A model generated the notes under the pieces. The model searched no databases and was not told the origin of the DNA. It saw only the letters and a list, made by a program, of their open reading frames with translations. Made by a program: the position numbers and the translations under genes. Source: UBA9464 sp003445095 (lineage in GTDB: Bacteria; Verrucomicrobiota; Verrucomicrobiia; Limisphaerales; UBA9464). From it: a stretch of DNA of 49,562 nt. The stretch covers positions 1 through 49,562 of the forward strand of contig DAOMZG010000014.1 of NCBI GenBank assembly GCA_035437945.1, written 5' to 3'. Each line of letters begins with the position of its first letter. The first letter of the stretch is position 1. Below are positions 25,330 to 33,776 of the stretch, piece after piece.

Positions 25330-26022
25330 ATGAAATCCATAATACTCTCATTCGCTCTCGTTGCTGTCCTTGTCGCGGGATTGGCCCAGCAACCAACACC
25401 CGCCGAACGCGTCACCGCGCTCAAAGCCGATCTGGCCGCGAGTCAGGCCGCCTTGAAACAGTATCAGTGGATCCAGACCACGACCGTTACCCTTAACGGG
25501 GAAGAAAAGTCCCGTAAGCAGGAACGTTGTTATTACGGACTCGATGGCGCCCTAACCAAGGTCGCCCTCACGCCCGAGGCGCCTCCGGCAGAACCACGCG
25601 GCCTGTTACGCCGGAGGATCGCGGAACGTAAGCAAGAAGAGCTGACCGGTTTCATGAAGGAAGCGGTGGCCTTAGTGCACAAATATATGCCCCCGAACCC
25701 GGCACTGATCCAAGCGGCCAAGGAGGCTGGACGTGTGACCGTGCAACCGATTGACCCAGGCAAGCGCGCCCGTCTTACCTTCACCGATTATCTCAAGAAA
25801 GGCGACAGCCTATCGTTGGAGGTGGACCTTAATAACAACCATCCGTTGGCGGCCAACGTGAATAGCTACCTCGATTCGGACAAGGACCCGATAACCTTGG
25901 CCGTGACCTTCGGCGCGCTCGCGAATGGGACCACCTATCCTTCCCAGTACGTGCTCGACTCCAAAAGCAAGAACCTGAAGGTGACGGTGGACAACTCCGG
26001 CTATCAGAAAAACCAACCATGA
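25330..26022 (+). CDS. Secreted hypothetical protein
   Basis: A 230-residue protein with a signal peptide (about residues 1-18) and no family that I recognise. It includes AERVTALKADLAASQAALKQ as a helical stretch, then KYMPPNPALIQAAKEAGRVT and ANGTTYPSQYVLDSKSKNLK, which reads like a periplasmic protein with small beta strands. The last part VTFGALANGTTYPSQYVL may form a beta sandwich. It lies between the MscS gene (174 bases upstream) and a K+ channel gene (about 90 bases downstream), so it could be part of the same transcription group. Confidence 0.75.
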   Translation: MKSIILSFALVAVLVAGLAQQPTPAERVTALKADLAASQAALKQYQWIQTTTVTLNGEEKSRKQERCYYGLDGALTKVALTPEAPPAEPRGLLRRRIAERKQEELTGFMKEAVALVHKYMPPNPALIQAAKEAGRVTVQPIDPGKRARLTFTDYLKKGDSLSLEVDLNNNHPLAANVNSYLDSDKDPITLAVTFGALANGTTYPSQYVLDSKSKNLKVTVDNSGYQKNQP

Positions 26023-26109
26023 CCAACTTGGTCGATCACCGTCCTCTCGCTGTCGCCTTCGAGGGTTGCTCCCAAAGAGCCGCGGCGTGCGATCGAAGCG
26101 CTCGAATAA

Positions 26110-26805
26110 GTGAAGGAAATGAAGCTAGATCCATCTCGCCTCAATGATCCGCGCCACTCCGCGGTAAGGTTACTCATCGCACTGGTCTTGCTCATCTTGA
26201 CCTCCCCGTTCGTCGAAGACTTACCCGGCGGTGACTTGATTGAAGCAATCCTACTAACGGTGGTGATGGTATCTGCGGTTCGGGCGGTCGGTGGAAAACG
26301 CCGAACATTCATTATCGCCGTCGTTTTGGTCGCTCCAATCCTAGCGGGAAAATGGATTAACCATTTCCGCCCTGATCTTGTCCCCGCTGTCGCCTTCCTC
26401 TTACCGACTGTCATCTTTTTCGGATTTGTCGTGGCTCATCTCCTGCGCTTTCTCGTGCGCGCTCCGAGAGTTGATTCCAACGTGCTTTGTGCTGGCATCG
26501 CTGGCTTTTTGATGTTGGGACTTTTATGGACCCCGCTTTACGTAACCGTCGCTCGATTAAATCCGTCGGCATTCGCCGTCGCGTCGAGCCCAGCCGCCGG
26601 GACGACTTTGGACGGATTCAATGGATTCTATTTCAGCTTCATCACGTTGTGCACGGTCGGTTACGGCGACATCACTCCGGTGAGTCGAGCCGCCAAAATG
26701 CTTGCTGTCGTCGAAGCCATCACGGGGCTCTTTTACATGGCCGTCCTCATCTCGCGCCTCGTTTCGATGCACTCCTCGGCGCGAGACCCTGGTGAGACCG
26801 ATTGA
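26110..26805 (+). CDS. Potassium channel family protein (two-pore-domain type)
   Basis: A membrane protein of about 231 residues with several N-terminal hydrophobic segments (about 18-38, 45-63, 66-82, 88-110, 125-147) and a pore region. The filter TVGYGD is clear in ITLCTVGYGDITPVSRAAKM, which marks it as potassium selective, followed by the last helix AVVEAITGLFYMAVLISRLV. No regulatory (RCK/TrkA) domain is visible. It starts with GTG at 26110 or ATG at 26119; neither has a well-spaced Shine-Dalgarno. It may balance K+ under osmotic stress with the MscS channel upstream, by inference. Confidence 0.9.
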   Translation: MKEMKLDPSRLNDPRHSAVRLLIALVLLILTSPFVEDLPGGDLIEAILLTVVMVSAVRAVGGKRRTFIIAVVLVAPILAGKWINHFRPDLVPAVAFLLPTVIFFGFVVAHLLRFLVRAPRVDSNVLCAGIAGFLMLGLLWTPLYVTVARLNPSAFAVASSPAAGTTLDGFNGFYFSFITLCTVGYGDITPVSRAAKMLAVVEAITGLFYMAVLISRLVSMHSSARDPGETD

Positions 26806-26995
26806 CTCGGACCTTTCGGCCGCCGTTATCGGCGCCAAAGCGCCGATTGTTCAACGAGCCGCCTCGCCGACATGCTATGGCGATTATTCTGTCCCGCTAC
26901 ACGAACTGTTGGATGGACCCGCAGGTATTCACGACGGCGGATTGACGACGTACCATTGAAAGCCTAGCCAGGCTCGGGTTTCTTCAATTCCCGCC

Positions 26996-27868
26996 GTGCT
27001 ACTCTGGCTCTGTGTCGCCGTTCGTATCGTTGCCAACCCGTGCTCAAACGCGTTGCAGAAGCTGCTCACCGTCCGGGGAGTGGCGCCGCTCGCAATCATC
27101 ACGCTGACCCATGCCGGGCTTTCCGTGGTGGTGGCCCCTTGGCTCGCAACCCAGCGGCTGCCGTCCGGGCACGAGTTTTGGAGCTACAGCCTACTGGCGG
27201 CTGCTCTGGCGATCGCGGGCAACTGGTTGATTGTGGAGGCCGTCGCTCGCTCCGATCTTTCGGTCTTGGGTCCCATCAATTCCTACAAGCCCGTCGTGAG
27301 TCTTATTCCGGGAATGCTGCTATTGGGAGAACGACCCGGCGGGCTGGACCTCCTGGGAATCGGACTCGTGTTGGCCGGAAGTTGGCTTCTGCTGGGTAAA
27401 TCGGAGAGGACCCACGACGCCCTTGCGAGGTTGGCTAATGACCGTGGGGTTCAACTGAGGTTCATGGCACTCGTGCTATCGGCGGGAGAGGCGGTGTTTT
27501 TGAAACGTGCCCTCCTGGTCTCGAGTCCCGGTGTCGCCTTCTCCTGGTGGGCCGTGCTGGGATTTCTCCTGGCACTGCCGCTGGGATTTCGTCCGCTTAT
27601 GCGAGCCTGGATGAGCCGCGATAGTACTGCGGTGGGTCTCGGATGGTGGAGGCCGACGGCTCTCATTGCCACAACCGGGTTGATGCAGTACTGCACGCTG
27701 GTGACCTTCCGACACCTGCCGGTCGGGGTCGCCCTCGCATTGTTCCAGCTCTCGACTCTGTTGAGCGTGGTCTTGGGTTATGCGGTCTTCCGCGAGGCGC
27801 ATTTCCGACGGCGTCTTGCCGGCGCCACGGTGATGGCTGGTGGGGCCATTTTATTGATTTGGAAATAG
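26996..27868 (+). CDS. EamA/DMT family transporter
   Basis: A 290-residue drug/metabolite-type transporter with ten predicted helices in two EamA halves. The first half includes the motif region NSYKPVVSLIPGMLLLGERPGGLDLLG, where the K/P and GE sites are usual. The second half includes YCTLVTFRHLPVGVALALFQ followed by LSTLLSVVLGYAVFREAHFR. It would be a proton-driven exporter of metabolites in the inner membrane; the substrate cannot be told. It starts with GTG at 26996. Its transcription with neighbours is unclear, since about 190 bases separate it from the channel gene. Confidence 0.88.
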   Translation: MLLWLCVAVRIVANPCSNALQKLLTVRGVAPLAIITLTHAGLSVVVAPWLATQRLPSGHEFWSYSLLAAALAIAGNWLIVEAVARSDLSVLGPINSYKPVVSLIPGMLLLGERPGGLDLLGIGLVLAGSWLLLGKSERTHDALARLANDRGVQLRFMALVLSAGEAVFLKRALLVSSPGVAFSWWAVLGFLLALPLGFRPLMRAWMSRDSTAVGLGWWRPTALIATTGLMQYCTLVTFRHLPVGVALALFQLSTLLSVVLGYAVFREAHFRRRLAGATVMAGGAILLIWK

Positions 27869-28114
27869 AGTGACGGTTCCTGCTCCAATCCGCCGGCCGA
27901 GTGGCCCGGCCGCAACCCGAGGTTTCCCAGCGCGTCCTTTCCCCACGTGATTTACACTTCGGGAAAGAAATTAAATCGTCAAAAGTTAGAACCTCGAACT
28001 GACATTTGTCTTCTTAACCAATGCACGCCTTATCTGCGAGCACGTCTAAACCGTCAACCACGGTGGCCCGGAAGGAAGCTCGACCTCTCCGCGTGAAAGC
28101 CATAGCATCCCATC

Positions 28115-28348
28115 GTGTCTCGGAATGAAGCAACACAGGTTCGATTTCCGCAAAGTTTGCGCGAACCAATCCCCGCCATCGAGTGGGCCCGACGGCTGGC
28201 GGCGGATGTCGAAGCGGTCAGGAAGGCTCATCCAGAGGCAGAGCCCGAGAACGTTCGCCGCGCCCTGATTTCTCTTCAATCTCTGCCGCCGGAGCGGCTC
28301 AGCCGGAGTTTGCGCCGTGGTCGAGGTTTTGCCGCTTTCCGAAAGTGA
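28115..28348 (+). CDS. Small hypothetical protein
   Basis: A possible 77-residue protein with a GTG start at 28115. The sequence is helix-rich and polar, with IPAIEWARRLAADVEAVRKA, then ALISLQSLPPERLSRSLRRG, and looks coding in its residue mix. I know no family for it. Its end overlaps the start of the next open frame. Evidence is weak; it may be an upstream partner gene in a small operon, or debris. Confidence 0.3.
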   Translation: MSRNEATQVRFPQSLREPIPAIEWARRLAADVEAVRKAHPEAEPENVRRALISLQSLPPERLSRSLRRGRGFAAFRK

Positions 28349-28568
28349 ACTACGCCTTCTCGGATCGCTGGTCCGACATCAGGTCCGGTTCATGGTCGTT
28401 GCGTATCGGCGGCCGCCCTTCGAGACACTTTGGCCACGTTGGCATCCCGGAAACCGCGGGGGACGTAGCCGGAAGTCGCAAAGCAAAGGTTGCTGGCTTT
28501 CTGGGCGAGTCTCACAGGGGACCGAGGATACTTCCGTCCCGCCGACCCCGCAGACTGAGGCGGACTAG
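28317..28568 (+). pseudogene. Probable fragment of a nucleotidyltransferase-type gene
   Basis: The frame reads MVEVLPLSESELRLLGSLVR, then HQVRFMVVAYRRPPF. The LLxxLxxxxVRFxVV pattern resembles the first strand and helix of small nucleotidyltransferases (normally followed by GGYA), but the sequence departs immediately after. No GS...D motif follows. The frame ends at 28568 within an inverted repeat-like region. It is therefore a short remnant at best, and the family call is tentative. Confidence 0.35.
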
Positions 28569-28620
28569 ACCGGGCTGAAGCCCGGATGCCAGCAAACTTT
28601 CTTCTTTGAGCTTTGCTTTT
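28481..28620. repeat. Imperfect inverted repeat flanking a compact hairpin
   Basis: AAGCAAAGGTTGCTGGC (28481-28497) is mirrored by GCCAGCAAACTTT (28588) and AGCTTTGCTTTT (28609). Inside it lies a CCGGGCTGAAGCCCGG hairpin at 28570-28585. It ends just before the M16 peptidase gene and may act as a transcription end for upstream debris or be an element remnant. Confidence 0.4.
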
Positions 28621-28649
28621 TCGAGAGTTCTTTACCGGCCAACGCGATT

Positions 28650-30383
28650 ATGAAATTTGCCTGTCTCCTGCTAGCCACCGCGTTAGCCCTCGGTTCGGCT
28701 GTCGCCCAACAGATCCCCGTTATCGAGAAACGCCTGCCCAACGGCTTCAAGTTACTCATGGTGGAGCGCCACGAGGAACCACGCATCGCGGGCGGCTGGG
28801 TGGTCAAGGTCGGCAGCGCGAATGAGCGGCTCGGGATCACTGGAATCGCCCATCTATTCGAGCACATGATGTTCAAAGGCACCCCTACCCTCGGGACCAA
28901 GGATGCCAAACGCGATCTGGAGTTGATCGCCGAACAAGAACGCGTCCGTGATTTGATGCGTCAGGAGGAAGCCAATCTTCGCGCGTCGTCTCGCCGGGGG
29001 GAAGTGGGCGATGTCACGAAGCAGGAAAACTTCACCCCGCGTTATCGCGAGCTCGAAGCCGACTTCAAGAAGTTGATGGATGAACAACGCCAGTTGCTGG
29101 TAAAGAACGAATTCGACCGTGTATACACGATCGCCGGTGCCTCGGGCATGAACGCCTTCACCAGCGAAGACATGACCGGCTATTTCATCACCGTTCCTGC
29201 CAACAAGCTGGAGCTCTGGTGTTGGATGGAAAGCGAACGCCTGCTCCGCCCCGTCTTCCGCGAGTTTTATGCCGAACGCGACGTGGTGTATGAAGAACGC
29301 CGGATGCGGGTCGAAAGCACGCCCATCGGTAAATTCGGCGAAGAATTCAACGCGATGTTCTGGATTGCCCATCCGTACATGTGGCCGGTTTTGGGCTGGC
29401 CGAGCGACATCCCGAACATTTCGAAGAAGGACGCCGACATTTTTTACGCCCTCTATTATCAGCCGCAGAACATCACGTTGATCCTGGTGGGCGACTTCAA
29501 GCCGGATGAAGCCGAGGCGATGGTTCAACGTTATTTCGGCCGAATCCCCGCCGGCACCCAACCGCCCCCAGAAGTTACCACGCAGGAGCCGCCGCAGTTG
29601 GCCGAGAAACGAATGTACGCAGAAGCGGAGACAAATCCCCAGGTAGATATCTTATGGAAGACGGTCGGCTTCCAACACCACGACAGTTATCCGCTCGATA
29701 TTCTTCAACTGCTGCTCAGCAATCGCACCGGCCGCCTGTACAAGGGTTTGGTCCTTGGCCGAGAAGTCGCCACCGAAACGTATGCGCAGCAGGATTCCCG
29801 TAAATGGGCCGGCTTGTTCAATATTGGGGGCGAGGCCAAAGATGGAAAAACGCCGGAAGAGGTTGAGGCGGCGATCTACGCCGAATTAGAACGACTCAAG
29901 ACCGAACCGGTGCCCGACGAAGAATTGCAAAAAGTGAAGAATCAATTCGCGGCGCTCGAATACCGAAAGCTGACCACGAATCTCGCGATCTTCTTCCAAG
30001 TGCTGCAAAATGAAGGACTGGGAGATTGGCGTGAAGTCAATGAATCCAATGCCAAACTTCAAGCCGTGACCGCCGCCGATGTGCAACGAGTAGCGAACAC
30101 TTACTTTACCAAGGAGGCCCGCGCGGTGGCCATTTACACGCGGAAGCCTGGAACCGGTGCCTCAGGTGACGATCCCGACTTGGCTCAGCTGAGTGCCGAA
30201 CAACGACCGGTCATTCGGCGCATCGTAGACGCGCTCAACTCGGAATCGGACGCGTCGAAGTTGAAGCAACAACTGGCACAAATGGAGGCCCAAGCCGGCC
30301 AAGGCGATCCCAAGCGCCAACAATTGCAAAAGTTGATTCAAAAGAAGGTCGCCGAGCGCATCGCGGAACTGGAGAAGAAATAG
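28650..30383 (+). CDS. M16 family zinc peptidase (active subunit type)
   Basis: A 577-residue secreted pitrilysin-like peptidase. The signal peptide ends near residue 19 (AVAQ, then QIPV). The inverted zinc motif HxxEH is visible as HLFEH with H68, E71 and H72, and the downstream acid ligand lies in the EERRM region (VYEERRMRVES). A second, non-catalytic M16 lobe follows in the C-terminal half (PQNITLILVGDFKPDEAEAM). The N-terminal lobe has a long helical insertion (about 95-140). The gene ends 208 bases before a paired M16 gene, as seen in many genomes where the two products form a heterodimer. It would degrade small peptides in the periplasm or outside. Confidence 0.93.
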   Translation: MKFACLLLATALALGSAVAQQIPVIEKRLPNGFKLLMVERHEEPRIAGGWVVKVGSANERLGITGIAHLFEHMMFKGTPTLGTKDAKRDLELIAEQERVRDLMRQEEANLRASSRRGEVGDVTKQENFTPRYRELEADFKKLMDEQRQLLVKNEFDRVYTIAGASGMNAFTSEDMTGYFITVPANKLELWCWMESERLLRPVFREFYAERDVVYEERRMRVESTPIGKFGEEFNAMFWIAHPYMWPVLGWPSDIPNISKKDADIFYALYYQPQNITLILVGDFKPDEAEAMVQRYFGRIPAGTQPPPEVTTQEPPQLAEKRMYAEAETNPQVDILWKTVGFQHHDSYPLDILQLLLSNRTGRLYKGLVLGREVATETYAQQDSRKWAGLFNIGGEAKDGKTPEEVEAAIYAELERLKTEPVPDEELQKVKNQFAALEYRKLTTNLAIFFQVLQNEGLGDWREVNESNAKLQAVTAADVQRVANTYFTKEARAVAIYTRKPGTGASGDDPDLAQLSAEQRPVIRRIVDALNSESDASKLKQQLAQMEAQAGQGDPKRQQLQKLIQKKVAERIAELEKK

Positions 30384-30591
30384 CCCAAAGGGGTAACCCA
30401 GCATGATCGCAATTTCCCGTCATCCCCCACCGGATTCCGCGTCGCGTGGGCTGCCCACGTCCCGGTTTTTAGGTGAAACGAAACTGGTAGAATCGAGACT
30501 CGCATCTCCTCCTCTCCCAAGGCGTCGCCGAGGTTTTCAGTATCCGCAATCGCAAGTTTCGCTTTCGACGCGAGCACTCTCCACTTCCATC

Positions 30592-32097
30592 ATGACTCTC
30601 CGTACTTTTTTGTCTCTTACCCTCGGACTCGCCGCAACGCACATCGCGACCCTGGTCGCCGCCGAGATTCCGGATCGCCCCGAAAAGCTCACCTTTCCGC
30701 CGCTGACGTATGAGCCACCGAACCCGGCGAACTATCGAGTCCCCCTGAAAGCGGGACCGATTGCTTACGTAGTCCCCGACCGAACTTTGCCGCTAATAAC
30801 CATCAGTGTGATGCTGCGTAGCGGCGGATATCTTGATCCGCAGGGGAAAGAAGGCCTTGCCGAATTCACCGGCTACTTGCTCGCGCGTGGTGGCACCAAA
30901 TCGAAGACGGCGGAGGAATTGGAAGAACGCCTGGCCTTCCTCGCCGCCAATCTTGGGTCGAGCATTGGCGACGACTCCGGCTCCGTTAGCCTCAATCTCT
31001 TGTCGAAGGACCTGCCGGAAGGTTTGGCGATTCTTCGGGAGGTTCTGACGGTGCCGCGCTTCCAGCAGAACAAACTCGATCTTTATCGCCAGCAAAGCCT
31101 TCAGGCGATGAAGCAGCGCAACGACGATTCCACGGCCATCGAAGGACGCGAGCGGGAGTTTCTCGCCTATGGCACCAATTTTTGGGCGTGCCGTTACACC
31201 ACGGAATCGAGTGTCAATGCGATCACTCAAGAAGATCTTCAGGCGTTCCATCAGCGCTGGATTCACCCGACGAACTTTGTTGTCGCCGCCAGCGGCGACT
31301 TCGAGCGCGATGTCATGATTGCCCGACTGGAACAGCTCTTCAGCGATTGGCCTTTCCAAGGAGAACGCCCGCCACCGATTCCCACCAATATCGCCATGGC
31401 CAAGCCCGGCATTTATTTCGTCAACAAGGATGTCAATCAAGGTCGCGTTGCCATTCTGCTTCCTGGGGTCATGCGCGACGATCCTAACTTCCTCACCGTT
31501 CAAGTGATGAACGACATCCTGGGCGGCGGCGGGTTCACCTCACGCGTGATGAATCGGGTGCGGTCCGATGAAGGATTGGCATACGGGGCGGGAACCAGCT
31601 TTCCCGGCGGTGTTTATTTTCCACTCGCGTTTCACGCTGGCTTCGCTTCGAAGTCCCGCTCCGTGCTCTACGCCACGAGTATCGTCCTCGAAGAAATGGG
31701 CCGAATCACTGCTAAACCGGTGACGGAGGAAGAGTTGGTGACGGCGAAACGATCGTTCGTGGACACGTTCCCGGAAAACTTCAACACCAAGGCCAAGGTG
31801 GCGAACCTGTTTGCGCGCGATGAATTCACGGGGCGCTTCGCGCGAAACCCCAATTATTGGCAACAATGGCGGCCGCGCATTGAAGCCGTCACGCAGGCAG
31901 ACGTTCAGCGAGTCGCCAAAGAGTATTTGCACCCGGATCGAGCCGTAATTCTGATGGTGGGACAAGAAGGCGAGATCTCGAAAGGTGACGCCAACCATCC
32001 GATGACGTTTCAACAACTTTCGTCCGGCCCGCTGACGCAGGTGCCCCTGCGGGACCCACTCACCATGGAGCCCCTGCCGTTGGCACCGACGAAGTAG
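30592..32097 (+). CDS. M16 family peptidase-like protein (inactive partner subunit)
   Basis: A 501-residue secreted M16 homologue without the HxxEH zinc motif; the corresponding place reads GLAEFTGYLLARGGT. It keeps the fold-defining features, including TISVMLRSGGYLDPQGKEG and the second lobe block NDILGGGGFTSRVMNRVRSD. EGLAYGAGTSFP. Such inactive subunits pair with the active subunit encoded just upstream and help close the substrate chamber. A longer frame from 30403 exists, but the ATG at 30592 is followed by a clear signal peptide (about residues 1-23). Activity on its own is unlikely. Confidence 0.92.
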   Translation: MTLRTFLSLTLGLAATHIATLVAAEIPDRPEKLTFPPLTYEPPNPANYRVPLKAGPIAYVVPDRTLPLITISVMLRSGGYLDPQGKEGLAEFTGYLLARGGTKSKTAEELEERLAFLAANLGSSIGDDSGSVSLNLLSKDLPEGLAILREVLTVPRFQQNKLDLYRQQSLQAMKQRNDDSTAIEGREREFLAYGTNFWACRYTTESSVNAITQEDLQAFHQRWIHPTNFVVAASGDFERDVMIARLEQLFSDWPFQGERPPPIPTNIAMAKPGIYFVNKDVNQGRVAILLPGVMRDDPNFLTVQVMNDILGGGGFTSRVMNRVRSDEGLAYGAGTSFPGGVYFPLAFHAGFASKSRSVLYATSIVLEEMGRITAKPVTEEELVTAKRSFVDTFPENFNTKAKVANLFARDEFTGRFARNPNYWQQWRPRIEAVTQADVQRVAKEYLHPDRAVILMVGQEGEISKGDANHPMTFQQLSSGPLTQVPLRDPLTMEPLPLAPTK

Positions 32098-32117
32098 GTC
32101 GAAGTAGGAAAGGGGCA

Positions 32118-32136
32118 GGCCGGCTCGGCGCCGGCC
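32118..32136. terminator. Hairpin between convergent genes
   Basis: GGCCGGC and GCCGGCC form a 7-base-pair stem around TCGGC, 21 bases after the M16 gene's stop and before the end of the opposite-strand gene. There is no T-run, so termination activity is uncertain, but its position between convergent genes is suggestive. Confidence 0.35.
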
Positions 32137-32167
32137 CTCGGATTTGGAATGACGCGATTCCCGCGGT

Positions 32168-32857
32168 TCATTCCTCACGGGGACGCCGAACAATGACATC
32201 CGGCCGCGCCTTATGTTTGGCGATCATGTTGGCGGGAAGAAATCCGCGCCACGACAGGTTGGGATAGATCATTGAGTTACGCCCGATGACCGAGCCGGGG
32301 TTCAGAACCGCATTGCAGCCGATATCCGTGTGGTCCCCCAAGAGGGCGCCAAACTTACGCAAGCCCGTGTCGAGCGGCACGCCGTTGTCGCCTTCCACCC
32401 AAATATTCTTGCCGTCGAGTTTGAGATTGGACAGGGCGGATCCGGCCCCGAGGTGGGCCTTGTAGCCCAAAATGCAATCGCCAACGTAATTAAAATGCGG
32501 CGCCGAGGCTCGATTGAAAAACAGGGAGTTCTTCACTTCGCAGGAATTTCCCACGACACAACCGTCGCCGATCAGGCAGTTCTCGCGCAGATAGGCATTG
32601 TGTCGCAGGACACAATTCTTCCCGATGATCGCCGGCCCAACAATCATGACCCCGGGTTCGAGTACCGTCCCTTCGCCAATATGCACGCCCTCTCCGATGT
32701 GGACGGGACCGATGGCTTTGTGGTGCTGGACCGGGTTGGCCCACGACCGGCAATAGTCACCCAGTTTTTTAAGGACTTCCCACGGGTACTGGCAACCTTC
32801 GAATAAGACCGCGTGTTCGGTTTGCGTTAGATCAAGAAGATCGGCGACTGCGTACAT
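32168..32857 (-). CDS. Left-handed beta-helix sugar-nucleotide enzyme (GlmU-like acetyltransferase/uridyltransferase fold)
   Basis: A 229-residue minus-strand protein of the left-handed beta helix (hexapeptide repeat) family. The N-terminal ~55 residues include YPWEVLKKLGDYCRSWANPV. Then repeats such as IGPVHIGEGVHIGEGTVLEPGVMI, IIGKNCVLRHNAYLRENCLI and VVGNSCEVKNSLFFNRASAP continue to VLNPGSVIGRNSMIYPNLSW. It resembles the acetyltransferase half of GlmU and related sugar-phosphate acyltransferases or uridylyl enzymes, without the nucleotidyl domain. The cofactor is likely acetyl-CoA or it may be a structural trimer. Convergent with the M16 gene. Confidence 0.85.
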   Translation of the reverse strand: MYAVADLLDLTQTEHAVLFEGCQYPWEVLKKLGDYCRSWANPVQHHKAIGPVHIGEGVHIGEGTVLEPGVMIVGPAIIGKNCVLRHNAYLRENCLIGDGCVVGNSCEVKNSLFFNRASAPHFNYVGDCILGYKAHLGAGSALSNLKLDGKNIWVEGDNGVPLDTGLRKFGALLGDHTDIGCNAVLNPGSVIGRNSMIYPNLSWRGFLPANMIAKHKARPDVIVRRPREE

Positions 32858-33007
32858 TTCCGTGCAAGGTGCAGAAATGTCGGGGATGCCGGCAATGGGA
32901 AAGGCGGTGTTCCTGCGGGACGGGAGAACACGCTGCTATCTGGCTATTAGTGGGCGTTGGACCGGATGGCGGCGATTACCCATCTAACAGAGTTTCCCTT
33001 GGTCGGC

Positions 33008-33175
33008 TTACTCGCTTCTCAACGCCTCCATCGGATCGATTCGGGCCGCCCGGCGGGCCGGCAGCCAACAGGCGAACAGCGCGACCGCGACGAGCAGGAG
33101 CGAAACCGCCACGAAGGTCAGCGTGTCGGTAGGCGTTACTTCGTACAGTATCAATCGTTGCGAAAGTGCATTCAG
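33008..33175 (-). pseudogene. C-terminal fragment of an ABC permease (MacB/ADOP type)
   Basis: On the minus strand the last ~50 codons before the stop at 33008 read RLILYEVTPTDTLTFVAVSL, then LLVAVALFACWLPARRAARI and DPMEALRSE. This is the final transmembrane helix and tail of FtsX-like permeases of the MacB or ADOP kind, typically preceded by about 350 or more residues that are missing. Directly upstream on the minus strand lies the short element R3. The gene was therefore cut, and only its end survives. Confidence 0.8.
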
Positions 33176-33206
33176 AGACTTCGGGCGTTTTGGGTTGCGA
33201 ATCCTA

Positions 33207-33338
33207 TGGAGTGCGGAGGCAAGCGAAGCGCGACTCCGCTTTGGAACGTCGCGAAACACGAGGATTTTGCGACGAATAACTCTACGGTTGTCCGGCAGCC
33301 AAAGCGCCGTCGCCGCTGCGCTTTGCCGGCGCACTCCA
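33207..33338. repeat. Interspersed repeat R3, copy 1 (inverted ends)
   Basis: A 132-base unit with imperfect terminal inverted repeats of about 40 bases. The left end TATGGAGTGCGGAGGCAAGC, then GAAGCGCGACTCCGCTTTGG, mirrors the right end CCAAAGCGCCGTCGCCGCTG, then CGCTTTGCCGGCGCACTCCA. A second copy begins at 49511 and runs off the window edge. It lies upstream of the surviving end of a permease gene. Confidence 0.75.
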
Positions 33339-33423
33339 AAGCAACGGCACCTACTTTCGCAACAATTGATAGGGGCGGTGGTTTTGGTTCCCGCTCCGGC
33401 GGCTCCTTCTGGGCCGCTTGAGT

Positions 33424-33750
33424 CTAGGCTACCTCCCACAACACGGCATTCGGTTCGAGCATTGTCCCCCGCTTACCCACTACTTCGAAGCTCTCAAAAG
33501 CGAGCGACGCTTCCGCTTGGCGAGCGAACTCTGGGTCTGGGACAAAGCCGGCCTTGATTTCCACGCCCGGCGCCGCTGAAACCACGCGAACGGCCTTTAT
33601 TTTGTGAGTCGCGAAAAGGAGAACATGGCGCTGGAGGTCAAAGGCCTTCCGGCGTCGGAGCGCCAGGATCTCCTCAATGCCGGCGGGCAGAGGGTAGATG
33701 CTTCTCCGGCGCGCCCAACACCGATGCATTCCCGGCTTGGCCTCGGCCAT
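33424..33750 (-). CDS. Hypothetical protein, divergent from glucokinase
   Basis: A 108-residue minus-strand frame. The residue mix is protein-like: HVLLFATHKIKAVRVVSAAPG, EIKAGFVPDPEFARQAEASL, AFESFEVVGKRGTMLEPNAV. Nothing in it is a known family. It ends at the TAG at 33424. Its start at 33750 is 26 bases from the glucokinase start on the other strand. It could be a genuine gene or a chance frame; the pattern of small hydrophobic strands favours a gene. Confidence 0.45.
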   Translation of the reverse strand: MAEAKPGMHRCWARRRSIYPLPAGIEEILALRRRKAFDLQRHVLLFATHKIKAVRVVSAAPGVEIKAGFVPDPEFARQAEASLAFESFEVVGKRGTMLEPNAVLWEVA

Positions 33751-33776
33751 CGACGGCTGCTTTCTTTCCGGAAATC

